A model generated the notes under the pieces. That model did not search any database and was not told the DNA's origin. It saw only the letters and a program-made list of their open reading frames with translations. The position numbers were made by a program, and so were the translations under genes. Below are positions 34,983 to 43,375 of a DNA stretch of 64,000 bases, piece by piece. This stretch comes from OLB6 sp964467455 (GTDB lineage Bacteria > Bacteroidota > Ignavibacteria > Kapaibacteriales > Kapaibacteriaceae): the NCBI GenBank assembly GCA_964467455.1, contig CAYXQJ010000019.1, forward strand, positions 1 to 64,000, given 5' to 3'. Positions within the stretch are counted from its first letter, which is position 1, and every line of letters starts with the position of its first letter.

Positions 34983-36167
34983 ATGCAGCAAGACGGTAAT
35001 GACCGCCGTGCCCCTCGTGGGCGCAAGCGCGGCGGGGCCGATGAACAACAGCCCCTCACTAACGATAGCACTGTCGGCCTTCTGACGAATAAACGTCGGA
35101 AGAAGCGCGACCATTCACCCCACCCCTCCAAGGTGGTAGATCCGAACTATGTTGCGGGGCGGGATCCGCAGCGAGGAGACAGCGAGGTCAGGGACAGCGA
35201 AGGCCGGGACAGCCAGCAACGCGACAACCAGCAACGCGACAACCAACAACGCGACAACCAGCAACGCGACAACCAGCAACGCGACAACCAAGGCCGGGAT
35301 TTTGAGCGTGGCGGGCGGAGAGTTAGGCCGCCGCGGAATCGCAACCAAGGCCGGGACAATCAGCGACGGGACTTCCAGCAACGCGACCGCTCACACGGCG
35401 ACAATCAGCGACGGGACTTCCAAGGCCGGGACAACCAGGTCAGGGACAACCAGGTCAGGGACAACCAGGGCCGGGACAACCAGGTCAGGGACAACCAAGG
35501 CCGGGACAACCAAGGCCGGGACAACCAGGTCAGGGACAACCAAGGCCGGGACAACCAGGGCCGGGACTTTCCTGGTGGTGGTCGGAGGATGAGGCCGCCG
35601 CGGAATCGCAACCAAGGCCGGGACGACCAGCGACGCGACTACCAGCAACGCGACCGCTCACACGGCGACCGCTCGCACGGAGACAACCAGCGACGCGACC
35701 GCTCACACGGCGACCGCTCGCACGGAGACAACCAGCGACGCGACTTCCAGCAACGGGAGCGTCCGTATGGAGATCGCCCACATCGAGGGCGTCCGCAAGG
35801 TGACCGACGCCGATACGATGACGAGCGGCAGCCGCAGACGTCGGATGTGTTGGGGATCACCAGAGATGGTGGACGCGGCGGAAGAAGCCAGGGTGGAAGA
35901 AGTCAGGGTGGAAGGGGGCAAGGATGGAAGGGAAGAGGGCAGAGTGGAAGAGGGCAGAGTGGAAGGGGGCAAGGGTGGAAAGGCAGAAGCCAAGGATCGG
36001 AGCAGGGTGGTAAGTTCGTAAAGAAGCGCAAAGAAGATATCGGCCGTAGCAAGGTCTACACCTCCGATATGTTCATCTACAAAGAAAACCTGGATCCAAC
36101 GAAACCGACAGAGAGAAAGATGCGTAGTCGGCGCAACAAACCTTCCGACGATCAAACACCGGAGTAG
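34983..36167 (+). CDS. Disordered protein made of RDNQx pentapeptide repeats
   Basis: The 394-aa protein is extremely basic, Arg/Gly/Gln/Asn/Asp-rich, with no hydrophobic core. Residues about 60-340 are a 15-bp DNA repeat giving pentapeptides of the form RDNQG/RDNQV/QRDNQ, with breaks at two copies of RRxRPPRNRNQGRD, an RSHGD section and a GRGQS section. The C-terminus (KVYTSDMFIYKENLDP) is non-repetitive. I chose the ATG at 34983; an ATG at 34938 in frame is possible. The composition suggests RNA binding or phase separation like RGG-type proteins, but no function can be claimed. It has no known family that I recognise. Confidence 0.7.
   Translation: MQQDGNDRRAPRGRKRGGADEQQPLTNDSTVGLLTNKRRKKRDHSPHPSKVVDPNYVAGRDPQRGDSEVRDSEGRDSQQRDNQQRDNQQRDNQQRDNQQRDNQGRDFERGGRRVRPPRNRNQGRDNQRRDFQQRDRSHGDNQRRDFQGRDNQVRDNQVRDNQGRDNQVRDNQGRDNQGRDNQVRDNQGRDNQGRDFPGGGRRMRPPRNRNQGRDDQRRDYQQRDRSHGDRSHGDNQRRDRSHGDRSHGDNQRRDFQQRERPYGDRPHRGRPQGDRRRYDDERQPQTSDVLGITRDGGRGGRSQGGRSQGGRGQGWKGRGQSGRGQSGRGQGWKGRSQGSEQGGKFVKKRKEDIGRSKVYTSDMFIYKENLDPTKPTERKMRSRRNKPSDDQTPE
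35160..36000 (+). repeat. Degenerate 15-bp tandem repeat array inside the 34983 gene
   Basis: The unit is close to GGGACAACCAAGGCC or CAACGCGACAACCAG, in several variant blocks, and keeps the reading frame because 15 is divisible by three. Two longer copies of a spacer containing AGGCCGCCGCGGAATCGCAA (about 35327 and 35590) show that a block of roughly 270 bp was itself duplicated. The last part (35880-36000) changes to GGTGGAAGGGGGCAAG-type units. Confidence 0.9.
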
Positions 36168-36170
36168 ATC

Positions 36171-37040
36171 ATGACGCTGCGATCGATCGTGTTCGCTGTA
36201 CTCTTCACCGCCATCGTTTTGCCGATGGCTGCACAATCTCCCAAGGTCGAATTCGAAGACGATGACGACATCATCGAGATGGGTGTCAAGTTCGACGAAG
36301 CAAAACCCTTTATCGAGCCGATCGGCGGCATGGCCATGTGGTCATATCGTGAAGGCAGCGATTTCGAGAACAGCATCACCTTTGGTGGCGACCTCGGCTT
36401 CCGCACGACCAAGCGCATCAAGAACGGCGAGATCCTGCGCGATATGGCCAACTCGCTCTACCTGTATTATCATCAAGGGGGCGATGCACAATCGTCAACC
36501 TATTCGCTCAGCTCGTTCCGCTGGGGCTTCTCCAACAGCGAGTCCTATGGTTACGGCTTCAAAGAAGAAGGTGTTGCCGGACTCTACCTCGGATATTCCA
36601 AGGCGCCCCTTAGCTGGTTCACGATCGATATCGATAACTCGCCGGCCAATGCTGACAGTGCTTACACTGCCGGACTGCGCTACTTCGACGGCTCCATGCG
36701 TTTTGGTGAATCATCAACGGCACTCATCGGTGTCCGTGTTGCCGAGCCCGTCACACTCAATGTCGGCTTCGAATGGGCGCAAATGTATGAGCGCCACCTC
36801 TTCTGGTACTGGGCCCTCAGCCAAGCCATCGAAGGCATCGCCGACGGCGCCGCTTCGTGGTTTGTGAAGGCCATCGGCGCCAACTCTCCCACAGCCATGC
36901 CCATCATGCACTTCATCCTGCGCAACGGCGTCGCCATGGGCTTCAAAGCCCTCCGCATGGAACAGATGAACTGGCCGTTCACCACCGAAGCGCCGATCAA
37001 TATCATGACCTTTAGGTTGGGAGCCTCCATTAATTTCTAG
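36171..37040 (+). CDS. Secreted, barrel-like protein of unknown function
   Basis: The 289-aa protein has a signal peptide (residues 1-21, MAAQS), an acidic patch (EFEDDDDIIE), then alternating beta strands (SLYLYYHQGGD, VAGLYLGYS, VTLNVGFEWAQMY) ending in FRLGASINF. The aromatic C-terminus suggests an outer-membrane barrel. I do not recognise the family. It starts 3 bp after the repeat-protein gene with GGAG in front, so the two are probably co-transcribed. Its transcript runs into the AGCTAG repeat region before lysA. Confidence 0.75.
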   Translation: MTLRSIVFAVLFTAIVLPMAAQSPKVEFEDDDDIIEMGVKFDEAKPFIEPIGGMAMWSYREGSDFENSITFGGDLGFRTTKRIKNGEILRDMANSLYLYYHQGGDAQSSTYSLSSFRWGFSNSESYGYGFKEEGVAGLYLGYSKAPLSWFTIDIDNSPANADSAYTAGLRYFDGSMRFGESSTALIGVRVAEPVTLNVGFEWAQMYERHLFWYWALSQAIEGIADGAASWFVKAIGANSPTAMPIMHFILRNGVAMGFKALRMEQMNWPFTTEAPINIMTFRLGASINF

Positions 37041-37206
37041 TCAGCTAGATAGCTAGTCAGCTAGATAGCTAGTCAGCTAGAATAGATAGCTAGAGGGCTA
37101 GATAGCTAGAAAGAGGTGAACAACTTCTATTCTAACTATCTAGCCCTCTAACTATCTAGCCCTCTAACTATCTAGCTGACTAGCTGACTAGCCGACTAGC
37201 TGACTA
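37028..37206. repeat. AGCTAGAT-type tandem repeats in inverted arrangement between convergent genes
   Basis: The left half (37040-37110) repeats CAGCTAGATAGCTAGT on the plus strand. The right half (37125-37205) repeats its complement (CTATCTAGCCCTCTAA, GACTAGCTGACTAG). The halves can fold into one long imperfect hairpin with its loop near 37115. It lies between the 36171 gene and the converging lysA gene and could terminate both transcripts. The right half extends into the lysA coding end. Confidence 0.9.
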
Positions 37207-38414
37207 GCCAATTGATCTTCGATCGTCTCTCTTCTCCTGATCACCCGTGCCGTGCCGTTCTCAACGAGGATCTCGGCAGGGCGTGGGCGGGAGTTGTAGT
37301 TGCTGGACATCATCCAGCCGTAGGCGCCGGCGTTGAGGAAGGCGAGGATGTCGCCTTCGTGGACCTCGTTGAGTTTGCGATCGGCACCGAAGGTGTCGGT
37401 CTCGCAGATGTAGCCCACAACGGTGTAGATGCGCGGCGTGCCGGTTGGGTTGGACGCGTTGACGATGTGATGGTAGGAGTTGTACAACATCGGCCGGATG
37501 AGATGGTTCAGGCCGCTGTCGACACCGGCAAAGACGGTCGCCGTGGTCTGCTTGATTACGTTGACAGGTGCGAGGAAGACGCCGGATTCGCTGACGAGGA
37601 ACTTGCCGGGTTCGAACCAGATCTCGACCGGTCGCTGACGTGTTGCGTTGTAAGCAAGGATGCGTTCGCTGAGCTTCGCACCAAGGTCTTCGATGTCCGT
37701 AGCGATATCATCGGGCTTGTACGGCACCTTGAAGCCGCTGCCGAAATCCAGGAACTCGACATCCGGGAACATGTCGGCGATCTCGAGGAGTAGTTCCGCC
37801 CCCTGTAAAAAGACTTGGGCATCAAGGATGTCGCTGCCCGTGTGCATGTGAAGGCCGTTGACGTGGATGTTGTTGCTTTTCACGACGCGTTCAACGTGAC
37901 GCATCTGGTGGATGGAGATGCCGAACTTACTGTCGATGTGGCCCGTCGAGATGCGTTCGTTTCCACCGGCCATGATATGGGGGTTGATGCGGATGCAGAC
38001 AGGGACGGTGTTGCCGTGGTCGTGGCCAAAGCGGTCCAGGACGGAGATCGTATCGATGTTGATGTGCACGCCGTAGGCAACGGCTTGTTGAAGCTCGTCG
38101 TACGAGACCATGTTTGGTGTGAAGAGGATCTCGTCAGGCGTGAAGCCCGCGTGGAGTCCAAGTTGCACCTCTTGGATCGAGACCGTATCGAGGCCGCAGC
38201 CGTAGGAACGCATCAGTTTGAGGACGTTGACGTTCGTGAGGGCTTTGCACGCATACATGATGCGATGGGGAATGGCAGAGAAGGCCGTGCGCAGGCGTTT
38301 CACCTGACGTTCCATGATGGCAGCATCGTAGACGTAGACGGGAAGTCCGGCCAAAGCGGCGAGGTCGTCGACGGGCACTCCGCCGACGTGATAGCGATTG
38401 TTGATCAGATCCAT
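37188..38414 (-). CDS. lysA: Diaminopimelate decarboxylase
   Basis: The protein has 408 residues. It makes lysine from meso-diaminopimelate, the last step of the pathway, in the cytoplasm. Seen here: the PLP lysine K57 in MYACKALTN, LHMHTGSDI, the glycine-rich FLDFGSGF and the substrate-binding FEPGKFLV and GYICETDTFG. The start overlaps the end of the DUF1232 gene, so the two form an operon. The last codons (LASQLVG, stop at 37188-37190) lie inside the AGCTAG repeat, which suggests the original stop was replaced or extended by repeat growth. No dap genes are adjacent. Confidence 0.93.
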   Translation of the reverse strand: MDLINNRYHVGGVPVDDLAALAGLPVYVYDAAIMERQVKRLRTAFSAIPHRIMYACKALTNVNVLKLMRSYGCGLDTVSIQEVQLGLHAGFTPDEILFTPNMVSYDELQQAVAYGVHINIDTISVLDRFGHDHGNTVPVCIRINPHIMAGGNERISTGHIDSKFGISIHQMRHVERVVKSNNIHVNGLHMHTGSDILDAQVFLQGAELLLEIADMFPDVEFLDFGSGFKVPYKPDDIATDIEDLGAKLSERILAYNATRQRPVEIWFEPGKFLVSESGVFLAPVNVIKQTTATVFAGVDSGLNHLIRPMLYNSYHHIVNASNPTGTPRIYTVVGYICETDTFGADRKLNEVHEGDILAFLNAGAYGWMMSSNYNSRPRPAEILVENGTARVIRRRETIEDQLASQLVG

Positions 38415-38755
38415 GCTGTGTGTTCTTTATAGCGTTCGATCTCGCGGGCAAGACGGCGGACAACGAGTCCTACGACCATCGTGTCGTCGAGATAGCCGAT
38501 GATCGGAATGAAGTCAGGTGTGGCGTCGGTCGGGATCACGAAGTACAGAAGAGCGCCCAAGATGGCAGCTCTCGAGGCCCACGTCATGTGGAACGATCGG
38601 TCACGTACCATCCGAAACAAGAGACGGATGTTCTGCAACAGCGTCGAAGCCGCACGTGCCGATCGTTCAGTGCTCTGAAGCTTCGATTCGGTCTTGCGTA
38701 GGATGTCCTCTTCGTCGTTGGGCTCGACGTGAGGCAGTGTTCGTGTTCCTGACAT
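38405..38755 (-). CDS. DUF1232 (YkvA-family) membrane protein
   Basis: The 116-aa protein has the DUF1232 core at residues about 65-105 (LGALLYFVIPTDATPDFIP, then GYLDDTMVVGLVV) with one or two membrane-spanning segments. The role is unknown. It precedes and overlaps lysA, an association I cannot explain functionally. The -7 box TAACTTCG on the minus strand ends 4 nt before the ATG at 38755, so the message may be leaderless. Confidence 0.88.
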   Translation of the reverse strand: MSGTRTLPHVEPNDEEDILRKTESKLQSTERSARAASTLLQNIRLLFRMVRDRSFHMTWASRAAILGALLYFVIPTDATPDFIPIIGYLDDTMVVGLVVRRLAREIERYKEHTAWI

Positions 38756-38759
38756 GGTT

Positions 38760-38767
38760 CGAAGTTA
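38760..38767 (-). promoter_or_regulatory. Candidate -7 box (TAACTTCG) of the DUF1232-lysA operon
   Basis: A one-mismatch TAnnTTTG on the minus strand ending 4 nt before the ATG. The identical octamer occurs before the DsbA-like gene at 43365 with the same kind of spacing. Confidence 0.45.
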
Positions 38768-38787
38768 CAACGAGGAACTTTCTCTCC

Positions 38788-38795
38788 TATATTGT
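38788..38795 (+). promoter_or_regulatory. Candidate -7 box (TATATTGT) of the 38839 receptor gene
   Basis: It resembles TAnnTTTG and lies 43 nt upstream of the ATG at 38839, which has a GGAGGGG ribosome site at 38830-38836. It is close to the TATATTGC box upstream of 7840. Confidence 0.4.
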
Positions 38796-38838
38796 TGCGG
38801 GAGTTGTGGGTTGAAAACCTGAACATGTGGGAGGGGAT

Positions 38839-41472
38839 ATGTCCATCAGAGCATGCTGTCTGTGGATCGTGGTGTTGTGTCTTGTTGCGCCGGGGATCGA
38901 GGGTAGCGCACAGACATCCACGCCGACCGTGCGGGGCACGGTCGTAGACGAAGATGGTCAACCGTTAGGTGGGGTGACGATCGCGGTCCGACGTGGCGAC
39001 GACCAACGATCGCGAGGTACGTTTACAACGTCGAATGGGCGCTTTGCACTGGATCTTCCCGCGCCGGGATCGTGGTCATGTACGGTGCGACTTGTGGGCT
39101 ATCGCGTCATCGATACAACGATCAACGTCACCGACGACGTCGCCGTTGACCTTGTCCTCCAACAGGATTCACTTACCGCTGCTGCCGTTGTTGTAGCGGC
39201 ATCACGCGTGCGCGAAAAGGCGATCGAAGCCCCCGCATCCGTCTCGATCGTCGACCAAGAGACGATCGCCATGATCAATGCGCCCACGCCGTCGAGTTAT
39301 GTCCAAGGCCTTCCCGGTGTCAACCTCGTCGACAAAGGCATCGGACGCACCTCGCTCTCCATTCGCGGCTATGCCGACGTTATGGCCGGTGGTGTGCGCA
39401 CGCTTGCCGATATGCGCAACGTACGTGTTCCGGCACTTGGCTTTGACATCAACTACTACATGACCGTTGTTGGTCCGGATATCGAACGCATCGAGATCAT
39501 AAGGGGGCCGGCATCGGCGTTGTTTGGTCCAAACATGGACGCCGGCGTGATGAACGTGGTCACCAAGTCGCCGTTCGTTGCGCCCGGCCTCACGGTCGAC
39601 CTGATGGGTGGCGAGCGCGGCCTGTTTCAGGGCGTCGCCCGCGTCTCCACCGTCCTTAGCGAGGCAGTGGCGTTGAAGGTTAGCGCGGGCTATATGCGCG
39701 GCGAAGACTGGCAATACACAGACCCCATCGAGCAGACCGCTCGCGATAAGGCACTCGCCGTGCCCGGCGTCGATCCCGACACGGTCCTCGTCGGCAAGCG
39801 CGACCCGATCTTTGAACGCGCCATGTTCGATGCGCGCATTGACGTTGCGCTAGGCGAAGTGGAAGCGACGGTTGAAGGCGGATACCATCAGATGTTTCGC
39901 GGCATCGAGACCGCACCGGCTGGCGTAGGTGGCATCCAGGTGCACGATGCCGTGTATTGGTATGCGCACACACGCGTAACGTGGGAACGATTGTTCGCGC
40001 AGGTCTTCGTCAATACGTCGCTGGTTGACAACAACATCCTGCTTCGAACAGGACAACTCAGCAAGGACCGTCCGAGTGAAGTGGTCGCCCGCTTGCAACA
40101 CGGCTTTACGATGGGTGAACACCAGACGTTCACGTATGGCGGTGACATGTTCCTCACGTACCCTAACTCCGACGGAACGGTCTACGGTCAGTTCGAAGAC
40201 AGCAACGATGTGTCTGAGCTCGGTGCCTATCTGCAATCTGAAACAGCGTTGCTTGACGACCGGCTGCATATCACGCTGACGGCGCGATTGGATCAACACA
40301 GTGAGCTGGAGTCGCCGGTGTTTACGCCCCGCGTGGCGCTTACCTATGCGTTCAACGACTACTCCGTGGTTCGGGCGATGTATAACCGCGCCTTTCAGGT
40401 CGCGCCGCCGGGAGCGTTCTTCTTTGACGTGGTCGGTGCGACCGACGTTTTTGGCTTTGGCGCGCTCGACCCGTCCTTTGCGACGAAGTATCGCGTGCGC
40501 GGCGTTCCCGCATCGGGCTACACGTTCACGCAGGTGAACGGCCAGTACAACTTCTATTCGCCATTCGCGGGCAGTGGCACGGTGCCGATCCCCGTTGGCG
40601 GTGTGTCCGCCTTGTGGCCCGTTGTGGTGCAGGCGCTGGCCACGCAAGGGGTTGATATTTCGTCGATCCCGGCGCCGACGCCGGCGCAGGTCTCGGGCGT
40701 GATGCGGATGTTGGATGCAGAGACCACGTCGTTCGGTCCGGCACAAACGACCGTCGATAATGTTGCCCGCATCCAGCCGTTGATCCGCGACTTCTTTGAA
40801 GTGGGTGGGCAGGCCACCTTCGGCAATGTGTTGACGTTGTCGCTCGACCTGTATCAGCAGCAGTTCTACTCGATGTACGTGACCACCGAGGTGACGCCGA
40901 GCGTCTTCATGAATGCCGAGCAGCTAACGGCCTATCTCGTCGAGCAGGGCCTCACACCCGAACAAGCTGCACCGTTAGCAGCAACGATCGGAAGCATTCC
41001 GTTGGGCACGGTCTCACCGGATCAGGTGGAAGACAAGACGGCCATCATGGCCACGGCGATCACGAAGGACACGAATACGACGGTGAGAGGATTTGACTTC
41101 GGCGCGACCTTCGATGTCACGAATGAGCTGTCGTTGATCGGCAGTCTGTCCATGATGGAGCAGAACCTCCAAGGGCTGCCGCCGTCGATCGGCACGATCT
41201 CCGTCCGTTATGCCGATGCCGAGGCCGGCATCATGGCGCAGGCACGCTTCCGTCATCATGGCGGATTCACCGTGATCCCGTCAACGTATGTGGAGTCTGG
41301 GGTCGCCCCCTACAACTTGATCGATGTGATGGCCACGTACCGGTTGCCGTTCTACCGCAACTGCACGTTGAGTTTGAACGTCACGAACCTTCTCGACCAT
41401 GTTCACCAGGAAATGGTGGGGAATCCGTCGATCGGGCGGATGTCAACGCTGCGTGCGACGCTAACGTATTAG
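38839..41472 (+). CDS. TonB-dependent receptor with carboxypeptidase-regulatory-like domain
   Basis: The 877 residues comprise a signal peptide (cut near GSAQ), a CarboxypepD_reg-like domain (about 25-105; VRGTVVDEDGQPLGGVTIAV), a plug with IERIEIIRGPASALFGPNM, and a barrel ending in the aromatic STLRATLTY. It is an outer-membrane active transporter; no ligand can be inferred. An insertion-like loop (residues about 560-650, proline/alanine-rich) sits in the barrel. ATG 38839 was chosen over the GTG at 38827 because of GGAGGGG six bases upstream. It meets the DUF3098 gene tail to tail with a 4-bp overlap. Confidence 0.92.
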   Translation: MSIRACCLWIVVLCLVAPGIEGSAQTSTPTVRGTVVDEDGQPLGGVTIAVRRGDDQRSRGTFTTSNGRFALDLPAPGSWSCTVRLVGYRVIDTTINVTDDVAVDLVLQQDSLTAAAVVVAASRVREKAIEAPASVSIVDQETIAMINAPTPSSYVQGLPGVNLVDKGIGRTSLSIRGYADVMAGGVRTLADMRNVRVPALGFDINYYMTVVGPDIERIEIIRGPASALFGPNMDAGVMNVVTKSPFVAPGLTVDLMGGERGLFQGVARVSTVLSEAVALKVSAGYMRGEDWQYTDPIEQTARDKALAVPGVDPDTVLVGKRDPIFERAMFDARIDVALGEVEATVEGGYHQMFRGIETAPAGVGGIQVHDAVYWYAHTRVTWERLFAQVFVNTSLVDNNILLRTGQLSKDRPSEVVARLQHGFTMGEHQTFTYGGDMFLTYPNSDGTVYGQFEDSNDVSELGAYLQSETALLDDRLHITLTARLDQHSELESPVFTPRVALTYAFNDYSVVRAMYNRAFQVAPPGAFFFDVVGATDVFGFGALDPSFATKYRVRGVPASGYTFTQVNGQYNFYSPFAGSGTVPIPVGGVSALWPVVVQALATQGVDISSIPAPTPAQVSGVMRMLDAETTSFGPAQTTVDNVARIQPLIRDFFEVGGQATFGNVLTLSLDLYQQQFYSMYVTTEVTPSVFMNAEQLTAYLVEQGLTPEQAAPLAATIGSIPLGTVSPDQVEDKTAIMATAITKDTNTTVRGFDFGATFDVTNELSLIGSLSMMEQNLQGLPPSIGTISVRYADAEAGIMAQARFRHHGGFTVIPSTYVESGVAPYNLIDVMATYRLPFYRNCTLSLNVTNLLDHVHQEMVGNPSIGRMSTLRATLTY

Positions 41473-41714
41473 TGCTTTTTGCCGAAGAGGATGGCTAGCG
41501 GGATGATCACGCAGTAGCCGATCACGAGCACGACCGGTGCAACGCTGACGGCAAGCGGGTTATCCCAATTGGAGCCCATGCCTGTGGCAAGAAGGAGAAA
41601 GCCTACGATGATCACGGCAATACCGCCACCGATCATGAGGTACTGGTTTTTCGTCCAAGGATGCGTCCACGCGACCTTCGTGCGCGTGATCCGCGGAAGA
41701 GGTTGTTTTGCCAT
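41469..41714 (-). CDS. DUF3098-like small membrane protein
   Basis: The protein has 81 residues with two membrane helices (LMIGGGIAVIIVGFLLLATG and VVLVIGYCVIIPLAILF) after a short charged start, as in DUF3098 proteins of Bacteroidota (function unknown). An in-frame extension to 41822 would overlap a regulator gene and is not used. An exact -7 box TACCTTTG on the minus strand ends 4 nt before the ATG at 41714, which supports this start. Confidence 0.8.
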   Translation of the reverse strand: MAKQPLPRITRTKVAWTHPWTKNQYLMIGGGIAVIIVGFLLLATGMGSNWDNPLAVSVAPVVLVIGYCVIIPLAILFGKKH

Positions 41715-41718
41715 AGGG

Positions 41719-41726
41719 CAAAGGTA
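41719..41726 (-). promoter_or_regulatory. -7 box (TACCTTTG) of the DUF3098 gene, leaderless
   Basis: An exact TAnnTTTG match on the minus strand, 4 nt before the ATG at 41714. It lies 14 bp past the end of the regulator gene at 41740-42372. Confidence 0.55.
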
Positions 41727-41739
41727 CGAACTACGGGCG

Positions 41740-42372
41740 TTATGCGTGTGGTTGGTGACGCAGGCGGACGCTGGAAGCGTTGACCTCGACCAGGCCTTGT
41801 TCGCGGAGTTCGCCGAGGGCACGGCGGACCATCACCCACGGACATCCGCTCATCCGCTCAAGAAGGGCCATCGGCACGCCGAACTCTTGGCTGTGGGTGC
41901 CGTCAAAGGTCGTCTCGACGACTTCCAACAGGTCCAGCACGTGTTTGCCGGTCGACGTTTGGTGGCACGAGTCGGTCAACCGCCGGGCGATCTCCGTCCG
42001 ATGGGCCAGATCCCGCAACAGTGCCGAAGCCAGATCGGGATGCTTCAGGGCTTCGTGCAAGAAGGACTCGCGGTCCAGACTTCGCACCACGGAGGGCGTC
42101 AGAGCCGTGGCTCGGACCTCGTGAAGGCCACCGCCGGCCGACGTCATGCGGGCACCGACGATGGAGCCCGGGCCAAGCAGGCCAACGGCATGGGAAGCCC
42201 CTTCTTTATCGGAACGGGTCTCAACCAGCGCACCTTCTTCGACCAGATAGACACGGTCAGCCACGGAACCCGGAGCAAACAAGTCTTCGCCCATCGCCAA
42301 GCCCTGCCGGCTTTCGGTGGCAAAGAGGGTGGCCCATGGGCCTAAGGGTTCGATGGTGGTTTGTGCTGTCAT
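41740..42372 (-). CDS. Crp/Fnr-family regulator (1)
   Basis: The 210-aa protein has a cyclic-nucleotide-binding-like jelly roll (about 20-120; YLVEEGALVETRSDKEG, GLLGPGSIVGA) and a C-terminal helix-turn-helix (about 165-205; ERMSGCPWVMVRRALGELRE). No cysteines sit at the N-terminus, so it is not an oxygen-sensing FeS type. The residues that would bind cAMP are not clearly conserved. I prefer the ATG at 42372 to the TTG at 42384. It is followed by the DUF3098 gene and preceded by another Crp/Fnr gene on the same strand. Confidence 0.85.
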   Translation of the reverse strand: MTAQTTIEPLGPWATLFATESRQGLAMGEDLFAPGSVADRVYLVEEGALVETRSDKEGASHAVGLLGPGSIVGARMTSAGGGLHEVRATALTPSVVRSLDRESFLHEALKHPDLASALLRDLAHRTEIARRLTDSCHQTSTGKHVLDLLEVVETTFDGTHSQEFGVPMALLERMSGCPWVMVRRALGELREQGLVEVNASSVRLRHQPHA

Positions 42373-42421
42373 CGTTGGGTGCAAGATCGCCCAAGCAGTG
42401 CACGTGTTACTATGATAAATG

Positions 42422-43129
42422 TCAGTCGCTCAGATTTGCGGCTGAGATCAACGCCTTTATGTTCTTCAGGCGGATCCGGCGTCCGACGGTCTCGATCACG
42501 TCGTCGGCCTTGAGTTCACCCAACATCCGGATCAAACTTTCCGGTGCCGTGCCTACCACATCGGCGATCTCCTCTCTGGTAAGGGGCATGTTGAGCGTCT
42601 CACCATCTTCTTCCGTACCAAAGGTCTCTTTGAGGACCAACAGTGCTTCGGCCACACGTTCGCGGACGGATTTTTGCGCGAGCTCGACAACACGACGCTC
42701 GGTGTCTTGCAACTCATGGCTCATCAACTGCATGATGCGCAGTGCCAGATGCGTGTTCTCGCGGATGTAGCGATGAATAAGGTCGCTCGGGACAAAGCAC
42801 ACACTCGACGGTTCAACGGCGATGGCTGAGATGGTATACTGTCCGCCCGTGATCATTGCTGCATATCCGATCGTATCACCGGCGCCGGCAAATCGAATGA
42901 TCTGCTCACGTCCGTCGGGCCCGAAACGAACCAGCTTCAGATGTCCGTGATGAATGCAGTGCAAGCCGCGAGGGTACTGTCCCTCTTCAAAGACCACGGC
43001 GCCGCGCTCTAACATCTGGCACGACTTGGTCTGCGAAAGTTCTTCCGTTTCTGCAACGGTGAGTGTAGCGAATGTTGAAGTAACACGCGCTCCGCAATTC
43101 TCGCAAGACGGTATGGTGAACTCCCTCAT
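42422..43129 (-). CDS. Crp/Fnr-family regulator (2)
   Basis: The protein has 235 residues. Residues 9-12 read CENC, with further cysteines downstream (SCQMLE), resembling the N-terminal cysteines of Fnr. The sensor domain is at about 40-150 (HGHLKLVRFGPDGREQIIRF), then a long helix and an HTH (LTREEIADVVGTAPESLIRM). A redox or oxygen sensing role is possible but unproved. ATG 43129 is used: an in-frame TTG at 43138 exists, and a -7 box lies 5 nt upstream of the ATG. A perfect 12-bp inverted repeat (43168-43179) upstream could be its own binding site. Confidence 0.87.
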   Translation of the reverse strand: MREFTIPSCENCGARVTSTFATLTVAETEELSQTKSCQMLERGAVVFEEGQYPRGLHCIHHGHLKLVRFGPDGREQIIRFAGAGDTIGYAAMITGGQYTISAIAVEPSSVCFVPSDLIHRYIRENTHLALRIMQLMSHELQDTERRVVELAQKSVRERVAEALLVLKETFGTEEDGETLNMPLTREEIADVVGTAPESLIRMLGELKADDVIETVGRRIRLKNIKALISAANLSD

Positions 43130-43134
43130 TGGCT

Positions 43135-43142
43135 GCAAAATA
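43135..43142 (-). promoter_or_regulatory. Candidate -7 box (TATTTTGC) of regulator (2)
   Basis: A near TAnnTTTG match on the minus strand ending 5 nt before the ATG at 43129, predicting a leaderless transcript. Confidence 0.4.
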
Positions 43143-43167
43143 CGGACTAAAAGAATTCAATGGTTGG

Positions 43168-43179
43168 TGACTTTAGTCA
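43168..43179. promoter_or_regulatory. Perfect inverted repeat TGACTTTAGTCA
   Basis: A 5-bp half-site pair separated by TT, 26 bp upstream of the -7 box of the Crp/Fnr gene, in the divergent gap to the DsbA-like gene. Crp/Fnr proteins bind palindromes of this general kind, so it is a candidate operator. The usual TTGAT-N4-ATCAA form is not met. Confidence 0.35.
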
Positions 43180-43299
43180 TAGTTCACGCTACGTGCATTT
43201 CGGAAGTTGTATGTGCCGGGTGAGACACCGGCACTAACAACGACTCCCTCCTCCTTGAACTGCCGTCATCCTAAAGAGGTTCGCCTCCGCGGGGTGGCG

Positions 43300-43339
43300 G
43301 CGTTCGTATGGGCACGCCACGGCGTGCCCATACGAACGC
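43300..43339. repeat. REP-like perfect palindrome
   Basis: Two 19-bp arms (43300-43318 and 43321-43339; GCGTTCGTATGGGCACGCC and its complement) are separated by only AC. There is no T-run, so it is not a terminator. It is followed four bases later by a second palindrome with the related core GCCATGGCGTG. Confidence 0.85.
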
Positions 43340-43340
43340 G

Positions 43341-43372
43341 TTGGGACAGGCCATGGCGTGTCCCTAACTTCG
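43341..43372 (+). promoter_or_regulatory. -33/-7 promoter of the DsbA-like gene
   Basis: TTG at 43341-43343 and TAACTTCG at 43365-43372 are 21 bp apart, matching the Bacteroidota layout. The -7 box ends 3 nt before the ATG at 43376. A palindrome (GGGACA...TGTCCC, 43343-43364, one mismatch) fills the spacer, so a protein bound there would block the promoter. Confidence 0.5.
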
Positions 43373-43375
43373 TGG

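Noticed and set aside
35160..36000. Repeat array considered as a CRISPR array
   Set aside because: Units are contiguous 15-bp coding repeats with no unique spacers of constant length, and no cas genes are near.
41715..41822. N-terminal extension of the DUF3098 gene
   Set aside because: It overlaps the regulator gene and is out of keeping with the family length; the -7 box supports the ATG at 41714.
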